Shown here piece by piece: positions 1 to 5,494 of a stretch of 6,355 nt of DNA (position 1 is the stretch's first letter; each line of letters begins with the position of its first letter). The notes beneath the pieces are model-generated. The model worked only from the letters and a program-made list of their open reading frames with translations. It was not told where the DNA came from and made no database searches. This DNA is from Avimonoglobus sp965151315 (lineage in GTDB: Bacteria > Bacillota > Clostridia > UBA1381): contig CBCTZG010000114.1 in assembly GCA_965151315.1 (NCBI GenBank), positions 1 through 6,355 of the forward strand, in the 5' to 3' direction. The position numbers and the translations under genes were made by a program.

Positions 1-192
1 CAAAAATTTTTCTTGCTTTTTTTCAAAAAACTCTTGACTTTCTTAGCTGGCCTGGTCTTTAATAATTAGTTTTTCCTTATATTTAAGTAATCTCAAAACA
101 GTTGATTTTACACACTTTTTTACTTCTTTTTCATTATGACACTTTCTTAAAAATAAGATAATTTGCTTATTAACAAGCTACAGCAACAGGAA
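1..192. other. AT-rich region without a supportable gene
   Basis: This stretch is rich in T runs and holds no reading frame with a start codon and ribosome binding site on either strand. One minus-strand frame is open from about 177 to 46, meets a stop at 43-45 and stays open to the window edge. It has no convincing start, so I do not call it a gene. A weak inverted repeat (AATAAG at 152-157, CTTATT at 166-171) lies near the promoter. The region probably serves as the spacer upstream of the promoter at 193-221. Confidence 0.5.
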
Positions 193-221
193 TTGACATA
201 CTTCCGCAAACGTGCTATAAT
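193..221 (+). promoter_or_regulatory. Consensus sigma-A promoter for the HTH/MFS-LuxR unit
   Basis: A perfect TTGACA (-35) lies at 193-198 and a perfect TATAAT (-10) at 216-221, separated by the ideal 17 bp. TG at 213-214 adds an extended -10 element. Transcription would start near 228, leaving a leader of only about 20 nt before the ATG at 249. No copy of the GGTCACA palindrome found at 1927-2019 is present here, so the sequence gives no sign that the LuxR-type regulator controls its own promoter. Strong, largely constitutive expression of the two downstream genes is the simplest inference. Confidence 0.85.
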
Positions 222-248
222 AGATTATATAAAAAGGCGGTGTGGAAT

Positions 249-449
249 ATGGATTTTATGACGTCAAAAGAAGCGGCGAAAATTTGGAAGCTTACGCCGA
301 GGCGCGTATCACAAATGTGCCGGATGGGATATATAGAAGGTGTGCAGAAGGTTGGCACGGCGTGGATTATGCCGAAAGATACAAAAAAGCCCTATGACAG
401 ACGGGTATCCTCAGGTAAATATATCGGTGTAGAAAGAAATCGAAAGTAA
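249..449 (+). CDS. Small helix-turn-helix DNA-binding protein
   Basis: A 66-aa basic protein of the small HTH type often annotated as 'helix-turn-helix domain-containing protein' in Firmicutes mobile elements. The first half (TSKEAAKIWKLTPRRVSQMCRMG) fits a winged-HTH/excisionase-like recognition fold. It is followed by the wing-like VQKVGTAWIMPKDTKKP, where the phrase 'W-[IL]-[IM]-P-K-D' is typical of the family. I chose ATG 249 because the Shine-Dalgarno-like AAGGCGGTG (234-242) sits 6 nt upstream. The in-frame GTG at 240 lies inside that site and would leave its own start without one. The gene is 34 nt upstream of the MFS-LuxR gene and shares its promoter. It probably binds DNA, but the target is unknown. 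Despite the fold it need not be an excisionase, since no integrase is visible in the window. Confidence 0.8.
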   Translation: MDFMTSKEAAKIWKLTPRRVSQMCRMGYIEGVQKVGTAWIMPKDTKKPYDRRVSSGKYIGVERNRK

Positions 450-483
450 TTGATTGCTTTTGTGATTCAGGGAGAAATAACAG

Positions 484-1896
484 ATGTTTTGGAGTAGAAT
501 AAATAATAATCGTCAGATTGGTACGGCAATGATATGGCAAAGTATTTGCTTTGCTTTATGCTTTTTTTCGTTTATGATGGCGGAAGCTATGACAAACAGC
601 CGAGCGGCTGAGCTTTTAGGGGCAGAATATGTCAATACTGTTTATGCAATCGGACTTTTGTGCACCGGTGTTGGCTTTCTTTCCTTTTCGGTATCGAGGA
701 GACTTTTTAAAAGCGAAAGACTCAGAAAGGCTGTCATCTGCATTGTGGGTATTGTTTGCATCATATCTTGCTGTGTTTTTCTCACTACAGATCATATTGG
801 ATTATTTTCCTTATTTGCAGGGCTTGCTCTGGTGTCCTGCGGCCATATCGGAGGCTGCGTATACTATCATCATGCAATGACCTTTTTAGGAAGTCAGTAT
901 ATTGGGAGAGCCACAGGTATTGGAATGTCACTGGCAATTTTAGTACAGATTCTGATACATAATTTTGCCATGCAAAAAGCGGCGTTTATGAGCAGTATTG
1001 CCATTAGTATTTTATTGGTACTTTTCATTATTTTCCGTCTGCCCAAGGATTGGATGCTTGAAAATCCCCTTCCATATTCCTCAGAAAACAAGACCGATAA
1101 AAAAACTGCCGGAATACTTATCACCGCAGTTGCTCTTATGTCATTGGTTTCGGGAACAATGGACGCTGTAATAACCTTTTTTGATGCAACAGGAGAGATT
1201 GATATATATTACGGAATGCGGCTGTTCTATGCGCTGGGACTTTTAGCCGCCGGTTTTTTGACGGATGTGCAGAACAAGAAGTATCTTCCGCTTGCAACGG
1301 CGTGCATTATTCTGTTATCTTCAGCATCCACCGCATTACTTGGAAGTAATGCCGGAGCATATATGGGAATTGCCTTAATGTATTTTTACAACGGCTTTTA
1401 TGTAATCTTCTTCACGGTTATGTTCTGTGATTTCGCGCCGAAAACCGGTCGCCCTGAATTCTGGACGGGCATGGGGCGTGTTGTGAGATGTGTCTTTGTA
1501 TCTCTTACTGTTATGCCTGTTATGCAGATATATAAAGCTGCCGGCTCAGCGGCATTGGTGGTCATAAGTTGTGCTTTATCGGTTGTGTTGCTTTTGGTTC
1601 TGTTACCTTTTATTGTATCTGCTCTTAAAAAAGAACCTGAAATACAGGCGGAAACACCTTCTCACGAAGAACTTATGCAGCGGTTTGCAAAATTGTATGC
1701 ACTCACACCCCGTGAAACCGAAGTGCTCGAAAAGTTGCTTTCCACCGAAGAAGGCGTGCAGGAAATCGCTGACGGACTGTTTATTTCAAGGCGTGTTTTG
1801 CAAAGATACATTTCGTCTGTTTATGAAAAAACGGGGACAAAGTCCAGAATCGGACTTTTTCAAAATTATACCAGGTATATTGCAGAAAACAAATAA
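484..1896 (+). CDS. Membrane-bound LuxR-type transcriptional regulator with MFS-like 12-TM domain
   Basis: A 470-aa fusion. Residues about 13-380 contain roughly 12 hydrophobic segments (near 13-35, 48-70, 82-100, 104-126, 141-163, 167-185, 208-231, 242-260, 267-287, 292-315, 328-350 and 354-380), with a charged central loop at 186-207 that splits them 6+6 as in MFS transporters. After a hydrophilic linker (381-404), residues 405-460 form a LuxR/GerE-type HTH: LTPRETEVLEKLLS, then EIADGLFISRRVLQRYISSVYEKTG, matching the usual 'LTpRE.EVL' and 'eIA..L.iS..TVk.h...iy.KlG' pattern. The architecture suggests a one-component regulator that senses a small molecule or membrane state and binds DNA while membrane-anchored. 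GGGAGA at 470-475 supports ATG 484. The palindrome array at 1927-2019 directly downstream is the obvious candidate target. Ligand and sign of regulation (activator or repressor) cannot be read from the sequence. Confidence 0.88.
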   Translation: MFWSRINNNRQIGTAMIWQSICFALCFFSFMMAEAMTNSRAAELLGAEYVNTVYAIGLLCTGVGFLSFSVSRRLFKSERLRKAVICIVGIVCIISCCVFLTTDHIGLFSLFAGLALVSCGHIGGCVYYHHAMTFLGSQYIGRATGIGMSLAILVQILIHNFAMQKAAFMSSIAISILLVLFIIFRLPKDWMLENPLPYSSENKTDKKTAGILITAVALMSLVSGTMDAVITFFDATGEIDIYYGMRLFYALGLLAAGFLTDVQNKKYLPLATACIILLSSASTALLGSNAGAYMGIALMYFYNGFYVIFFTVMFCDFAPKTGRPEFWTGMGRVVRCVFVSLTVMPVMQIYKAAGSAALVVISCALSVVLLLVLLPFIVSALKKEPEIQAETPSHEELMQRFAKLYALTPRETEVLEKLLSTEEGVQEIADGLFISRRVLQRYISSVYEKTGTKSRIGLFQNYTRYIAENK

Positions 1897-1903
1897 AATG
1901 GCT

Positions 1904-1918
1904 GAAATGCTGCATTTC
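1904..1918. repeat. 15-bp perfect palindrome after the MFS-LuxR stop
   Basis: GAAATGC (1904-1910), a single T, then GCATTTC (1912-1918), beginning 8 nt after the stop codon of the regulator gene. It differs in sequence from the GGTCACA sites that follow. It has no T run behind it and would leave only a short AT-rich RNA stem, so a protein-binding site is more likely than a terminator. The HTH protein at 249-449 is one possible binder, but nothing in the sequence links them. Confidence 0.45.
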
Positions 1919-1926
1919 TAAGGTGG

Positions 1927-1946
1927 GGGGTCACAAATGTGACCCC
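1927..1946. promoter_or_regulatory. Operator-like palindrome, site 1 (also terminator-like)
   Basis: GGGGTCACA (1927-1935), AA, TGTGACCCC (1938-1946): a perfect 9-bp inverted repeat whose core GGTCACAAATGTGACC spans 1929-1944. Its size and symmetry suit a dimeric LuxR-type domain. As RNA it also makes an 8-bp GC-rich stem with an AAAT loop, followed by TCTATTTTTTT (1947-1957), which is a credible intrinsic terminator for the regulator gene ending at 1896. The two roles are compatible. Confidence 0.75.
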
Positions 1947-1971
1947 TCTATTTTTTTGCGTTTTTTTAAAA

Positions 1972-1987
1972 GGTCACAAATGTGACC
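1972..1987. promoter_or_regulatory. Operator-like palindrome, site 2
   Basis: GGTCACA (1972-1978), AA, TGTGACC (1981-1987): identical over its 16 bp to the core of site 1, in the same orientation, with the centre 43 bp downstream (about 4 helical turns). It is followed by CCCTGTTTTTTG, so it too could form a weak terminator hairpin. The exact duplication with different flanks argues that the 16-bp core itself is under selection as a binding site. Confidence 0.75.
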
Positions 1988-2003
1988 CCCTGTTTTTTGA
2001 GAT

Positions 2004-2019
2004 TGGCACACATGTGACC
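2004..2019. promoter_or_regulatory. Operator-like palindrome, site 3 (degenerate left half)
   Basis: TGGCACACATGTGACC matches the core of sites 1 and 2 at 13 of 16 positions. The right half-site TGTGACC is intact; the changes are in the left half and the spacer. Its centre is 32 bp from that of site 2 (about 3 turns), so all three sites face the same side of the helix. It has no T run behind it, so a terminator explanation fails here and DNA binding is favoured. It is the site closest to the downstream operon, just upstream of the candidate promoter elements. Confidence 0.65.
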
Positions 2020-2031
2020 TATACAAAACAG

Positions 2032-2071
2032 TGTTATTTTGATAACATATGTTTATAAAATGTTTATAAAA
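2032..2071 (+). promoter_or_regulatory. Candidate promoter region with dyad and tandem 11-bp repeat
   Basis: TGTTAT (2032-2037), TTTG, ATAACA (2042-2047) form a 6-bp dyad overlapping TTGATA (2039-2044), a 5/6 match to a -35 element. A tandem repeat TGTTTATAAAA follows (2050-2060 and 2061-2071), each copy carrying TATAAA (2054-2059 and 2065-2070) as a possible -10. TTGATA lies 20 bp from the second TATAAA. The first TATAAA has only GTGTTA at the -35 position. No combination is a good unaided promoter, which fits dependence on an activator bound at 2004-2019, but the exact start site cannot be fixed by eye. Confidence 0.4.
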
Positions 2072-2104
2072 AAATGCTTTTGTAATGAAAGGAGGAAAAT
2101 TACT

Positions 2105-2440
2105 ATGACAATACAAAGAATTCTGCCATACACAAGACAGCTGGTGCTTTTGGCGCTCTACGATGTGTTGGATCAGGAAAAGAGTGAATACCATAAAGAT
2201 ACAGGCGGCGATATTCTTGCAGGCGTCACGGTTTACGGAAACTACAGCGAATTTTCTTTTACCGTATCGGAGGATATACCGGCAACAAATCTTTCGGTTG
2301 CGGTCATGTCTCCGTGTATCGGCCTGTCCGAGCAGGGTATGCAGCGGGCGCTAACCTACCTGGCAGACCGTGTGGAACAGTTTTTGGAAAATGAGCTGAA
2401 AATTAAAGATTTAATTATGAAAGAAACAAAGGGGGCATAA
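2105..2440 (+). CDS. Unrecognised 111-aa protein, first gene of the secreted-protein operon
   Basis: I do not recognise this protein. It has no signal peptide or membrane segment and should be cytoplasmic. By inspection it reads as helix (about 8-27, QLVLLALYDVL), two or three strands (about 37-56 VTVYGNYSEFSFTV, and 62-69 LSVAVMSP) and a long C-terminal helix (about 74-108, ending in the charged ENELKIKDLIMKETKG). One cysteine is at 71. ATG 2105 is chosen because a perfect AAAGGAGG (2088-2095) lies 9 nt upstream; an upstream TTG at 2039 would place that site inside the gene and overlap the promoter region. The stop is 2 nt before the next ATG, so translation of the two genes is probably coupled. 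A helper or chaperone for the secreted partner is a guess from position and helix-strand-helix topology only. Confidence 0.8.
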   Translation: MTIQRILPYTRQLVLLALYDVLDQEKSEYHKDTGGDILAGVTVYGNYSEFSFTVSEDIPATNLSVAVMSPCIGLSEQGMQRALTYLADRVEQFLENELKIKDLIMKETKGA

Positions 2441-2442
2441 AA

Positions 2443-4866
2443 ATGAAAACGAAGAAAATAGCAAAAATCTTGACAGGTATGCTGCTTATGGTATGTATGC
2501 TTCTTGCGCTGCTGCCTGTAAATTTTGTATTAGCGGAGGAGCCCATCCCATACACGGCGCCGGAAATTATTCGTTTTTATCCGACGAATCCCAACATTTT
2601 GCATATTGATATTTCTTTTCCCGTAGAGCAAAACGACAATGTTTATAAGCTGTATGTGCGGGCATTTTATGAATATACGGTAAACGGCAATGTGTACCGT
2701 GTGGATAAGTATGAGGCCAGCACTTCCGCCTATGATGACGAAACGGGTGTTTATGAAAACCTTATGATCCAGCTTGCGCCGAATATGGGCGGGCTGTATG
2801 ACGTGTATGCGGTGGCGGGCGCCATTTATTCAGACGGCACCATAATGGAAACCGAGCCGCAAAAGGTGCCTGCGGGCCTCTTGCCGTGGCATGATGTAGA
2901 CAACGGCTCTACTATTTGCCAGCCTATTAAAGTGGCAGCACTTGTGGGAACAGACGACAACGGAAACCCCGTCTATACCGGCTATCAGTTCGGTCATGGA
3001 TACGGCACAGTGGAAGATAATCCTCTGGCAAATGAGGATGTTGAAATCGAAAACGCCAGCATCACCTACCATGACAATGTTTTGACGCTGAGCGGCTACT
3101 TTGGTGATATCAATATCACTCAGCCCTGGGCCGGCTATGATGTGACAAAACTGGTTCTTAATAACGCCCATTTTGAAACGCTTTATACCAGTCGGCACAA
3201 GCCGCTGAACATTGAGGTGATCGGCTACAGCAGCGGAGTAATATGGTTTGACAACGGAACTGACATTCTTATGACTGCAGCTCCCGGGCAGCCGGAAATG
3301 CCAACCTTTAGCGGCCCGCTTATTTCCCACGGGGCGTCCGGCACAGACGTGAGCGTTGCCATTCTTTCAAACATTCGGTATCTGGCACATTCCGATGACG
3401 CCAAGCCAAATTCCTGGTACCGGACCATCGGCATGTCCGCCATAGCTTTTGATAACTGCGATGTGGAGATCACAAACACCAACAACTTTAGGACGGCAAT
3501 TTCCACTTCAGATCATACCCTCGCCTCCAGCGCCTCTTTGTGGACAAGAATAAATGGAAGTTCCTTGATCGTGAAGGACAGCGATTTTCGCATATACAGC
3601 GACGCAGACGCCATCAGCATCGGAAACAGCTATCCCTACGGTTTGCAGGATACGGCAACAGCCGACGTTGTCTTTGACAACTCCAGGGCAGAGATTCTTT
3701 TGGGGTTAACGGATAAAAGTTCATACACTACAGCTATCTACAAATCTGCAGTAAGCGCCGCTTTGGATGTGAAAAACGGAAGCTCGCTTAAGATTTACTC
3801 CAACAAGACGGGCGGCTATACGGCGACCACTGGGTTCAATACTGTTCATGTGGATAAAACCTCCGAAATGCTGATTGATCTGAAAACTCCTTATAACGAA
3901 ACTTTGAGCGGACGGTATCTTATGGGTATCACCTCAACCTACGACAACTCTCTGATTGATATTGAGGGTAAGCTCAATATATCCTTGGAAAACGGATACG
4001 AAAATTTTAGTATTACCCAGCGCGGTATCCGCTGTAACGGAACGATTCATTTCCATAACGGCGCCGATGTGGATATTTATGCAAAGGGCGGACAAGTATT
4101 ATATGGAATTGATGTCTATGGCACAGGCTTAAATGTAAATAATGCAGATGTTGATATTACTGTTTTGTCCAATCCGACCTCAACCTCCAGAAGCTACGGA
4201 ATAAACTCCACAGCAAATACGTTATCCAATGCCAATGTAAAAATTGATATGCAGGGCGGATTGTGCACCTGTTATGATACAGTCAATCTTGATATTGATA
4301 ATACAAATCTGGAAATTGGTATACACCGTTCGTTAGATACGATAAAAAGTAGATACAACTACCCATTTGATATGAGCAGTGAAGGTGCGGTATTGGCGGG
4401 GAACAACACCATAATCGCACGTGTGCCTGCGGAATGTTATGATTACATAAAATCATATATGGAAGATTATTTTCCTGATGGCAGCTATGACCTTGATAAG
4501 TGCATTTGCGAACCGGGCTCAATCCACAGCGAATGTATGAAAAAGGCGGAGGAAATAACGCCGTTTGCCAGAATAAGCGCTCCGCAAAGAGATGAAGACA
4601 GCATAAGCTTAATCGCTTCGTGGCACAGAGGCGCTGCCGAAACAGGCAAGCCTATTGCTGTTCTTTATGACGAGGCGGGAAGAATGGTAAGCCTGCAGTT
4701 CTTGTCAGATATCGAAGCAAATGACAGAACGAATGTCACCTTCCCTTTGGAGGGAACAGAGCTACCTGGGTCTTGCAGCGTGAAGCTGTTTTTGTGGGAG
4801 GACTTTTTGAAGTTATCTCCTCTATGCGACTTTGAAGAGGTGTTATTTCCGCCTTTATCAGAATAG
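2443..4866 (+). CDS. Large secreted probable beta-helix surface protein
   Basis: An 807-aa exported protein. Residues 1-31 are a Sec signal peptide: KTKK, a hydrophobic core (ILTGMLLMVCMLLALLPV), and a likely cut after VLA-31. Residues about 38-145 look like a fibronectin/Ig-like beta domain. From about 195 to 660 there are irregular short beta-strand repeats ('ASITYHDNVLTLSG', 'KLVLNNAHFETL', 'SLIVKDSDFRIYS', 'DVVFDNSRAEILL', 'LDVKNGSSLKIYS', 'GLNVNNADVDITVL'), the pattern of a right-handed parallel beta-helix as in adhesins or polysaccharide-binding proteins. Cysteines cluster at 608, 610, 665, 687, 689 and 698. Residues about 704-797 match the C-terminal beta domain common in clostridial surface proteins (ISLIASW, IAVLYDEAGRMVS, VKLFLWEDFLKLSPL). 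There is no LPXTG motif, membrane anchor or SLH repeat, and no catalytic motif I can name. GGGGG at 2431-2435 serves ATG 2443. Confidence 0.85.
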   Translation: MKTKKIAKILTGMLLMVCMLLALLPVNFVLAEEPIPYTAPEIIRFYPTNPNILHIDISFPVEQNDNVYKLYVRAFYEYTVNGNVYRVDKYEASTSAYDDETGVYENLMIQLAPNMGGLYDVYAVAGAIYSDGTIMETEPQKVPAGLLPWHDVDNGSTICQPIKVAALVGTDDNGNPVYTGYQFGHGYGTVEDNPLANEDVEIENASITYHDNVLTLSGYFGDINITQPWAGYDVTKLVLNNAHFETLYTSRHKPLNIEVIGYSSGVIWFDNGTDILMTAAPGQPEMPTFSGPLISHGASGTDVSVAILSNIRYLAHSDDAKPNSWYRTIGMSAIAFDNCDVEITNTNNFRTAISTSDHTLASSASLWTRINGSSLIVKDSDFRIYSDADAISIGNSYPYGLQDTATADVVFDNSRAEILLGLTDKSSYTTAIYKSAVSAALDVKNGSSLKIYSNKTGGYTATTGFNTVHVDKTSEMLIDLKTPYNETLSGRYLMGITSTYDNSLIDIEGKLNISLENGYENFSITQRGIRCNGTIHFHNGADVDIYAKGGQVLYGIDVYGTGLNVNNADVDITVLSNPTSTSRSYGINSTANTLSNANVKIDMQGGLCTCYDTVNLDIDNTNLEIGIHRSLDTIKSRYNYPFDMSSEGAVLAGNNTIIARVPAECYDYIKSYMEDYFPDGSYDLDKCICEPGSIHSECMKKAEEITPFARISAPQRDEDSISLIASWHRGAAETGKPIAVLYDEAGRMVSLQFLSDIEANDRTNVTFPLEGTELPGSCSVKLFLWEDFLKLSPLCDFEEVLFPPLSE

Positions 4867-4975
4867 CAGCATTGTGTGGAATAATCCTGATAAGAATACG
4901 CTGATACATAGCATGAATCAAGGCAATTTTGCAGCGGTTTTTGAAAAAGTAAACAAATTAACGCCTTCATGTTGA
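4856..4975 (+). other. Open +1 frame past the stop of the secreted protein
   Basis: Shifted by one base relative to the 807-aa gene, 39 codons from 4856 read without a stop to TGA 4973-4975. The peptide (YQNSSIVWNNPDKNTL, then IHSMNQGNFAAVFEKVNKLTPSC) has a protein-like composition. It has no start codon with a ribosome binding site. It could be the original C-terminus of the secreted protein cut off by a one-base change near 4850-4860, the relic of another gene at the cargo/ICE junction, or chance. Confidence 0.25.
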
Positions 4976-4985
4976 AGGCATGATG

Positions 4986-5035
4986 AACGCCGTTCGTCAG
5001 AAGGCATCTGCCTTTTTAACGGGCGGCGTTTTTTT
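4986..5035 (+). terminator. Intrinsic terminator after the cargo operon
   Basis: AACGCCGTTCGT (4986-4997) pairs with AACGGGCGGCGTT (5018-5030) through G-C, A-T and two G-T pairs. An inner hairpin AAGGC (5001-5005) / GCCTT (5010-5014) caps it, and seven T follow (5029-5035). A smaller hairpin, GCCTTC (4963-4968) / GAAGGC (4974-4979), lies just before. This should end transcription of the secreted-protein operon and shield the sigma-factor genes from read-through. Confidence 0.8.
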
Positions 5036-5256
5036 GATATTGATTAAAAATGAAAGGCATGATAACAACGAATATTTTTGTGCGGAAGCAAAACAGACTA
5101 TATTTTGGTGTGGCAGACACCGCCTGACGGCGGTATATCAATCTGAGCCGGACGGTCCTGCCGTGCGGTTAGGATTGGTGAAAAGTGAAGCGGCATAACC
5201 AATGTAAAAAGAAAGATAAACCGCCGCATGGCGAAAAACAGTTTTATTCCAATCGT
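5036..5256. other. Spacer between two terminators, no confident gene
   Basis: A 25-codon frame from ATG 5050 to TGA 5125-5127 (starting MKGMITTNIFVRKQNRLYF) and an overlapping frame ending with TAA 5196-5198 (ending PDGPAVRLGLVKSEAA) are both open, but neither has a ribosome binding site. The second runs from inside the upstream terminator. Joined by a frameshift they would make one small protein, so a decayed gene is possible. A GC-rich hairpin ACCGCC (5119-5124) / GGCGGT (5129-5134) has no T tail and does not look like a terminator. Confidence 0.4.
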
Positions 5257-5307
5257 ACAGCCAAATTGATCCTTTTTCTGGAGGATGGGTTTGGCTGTTT
5301 TTCTTTT
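5257..5307 (+). terminator. Second intrinsic terminator upstream of the sigma gene
   Basis: ACAGCCAAA (5257-5265) pairs perfectly with TTTGGCTGT (5290-5298). An inner ATCCT (5269-5273) / AGGAT (5282-5286) extends the structure, and TTTTT-C-TTTT (5298-5307) follows. With the terminator ending at 5035 this makes a double stop between cargo and ICE regulatory genes. Confidence 0.8.
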
Positions 5308-5494
5308 CCACGCTTCTTTTCATCTGCCCGTGCACCACCGTTTTGTGGTTTATAGCCATTTGACAATTCGGGAGGTGCAAAAAATTTTTTATAAAATTTC
5401 ATTTCACACCGTGTTTTTTCGGCTGTTTTGGGATTACCTACATGAAAGGCAAAAAAGAAACACCAACTTTCTTAACGGAAAGGGGGGTGAAACA
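5308..5494 (+). promoter_or_regulatory. Leader/promoter region of the sigma-HTH_16 operon
   Basis: The gap after the second terminator must hold the promoter of the sigma gene unless transcription reads through. TTGACA at 5360-5365 is a perfect -35, but the nearest good -10, TATAAA at 5390-5395, is 24 bp away, too far for a normal promoter. A6T6 at 5379-5390 could bend the DNA. TGCACC (5331-5336) can pair with GGTGCA (5374-5379), giving a long-range stem around the -35. The real start site is not clear. Confidence 0.35.

Noticed and set aside
1..177. Minus-strand frame open from 177 to 46, one stop at 43-45, then open to the window edge
   Set aside because: It has no start codon with a ribosome binding site, and its lysine-rich content is what AT-rich DNA gives by chance. 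A gene fragment cannot be excluded without the sequence to the left.
240..248. GTG start at 240 for the small HTH protein
   Set aside because: The GTG lies inside the Shine-Dalgarno-like AAGGCGGTG, which is correctly spaced for ATG 249.
1904..2047. CRISPR-like array from the repeated palindromes
   Set aside because: There are only three copies of a 16-bp unit, spacers differ in length (27 and 16 bp) and are T-rich, and no cas genes are present; operators explain them better.
2039..2104. TTG start at 2039 extending the 111-aa protein by 22 residues
   Set aside because: That stretch holds candidate promoter elements and the AAAGGAGG site that serves ATG 2105; the added residues look non-coding.
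3142..3150. TGTGACA inside the secreted protein gene as a fourth operator
   Set aside because: Only one half-site is present, with no matching inverted half and no regulatory context.
2830..3506. Long minus-strand open frames (166 and 93 codons) opposite the secreted protein gene
   Set aside because: They are antisense to a gene with clear signal peptide, domains and ribosome binding site, and show no protein character or translation signals of their own.
5285..5494. N-terminal extension of the sigma-like protein back to 5285
   Set aside because: It starts within the second terminator, the residues do not fit the family, and AAAGGGGGGTGA directly precedes ATG 5495.
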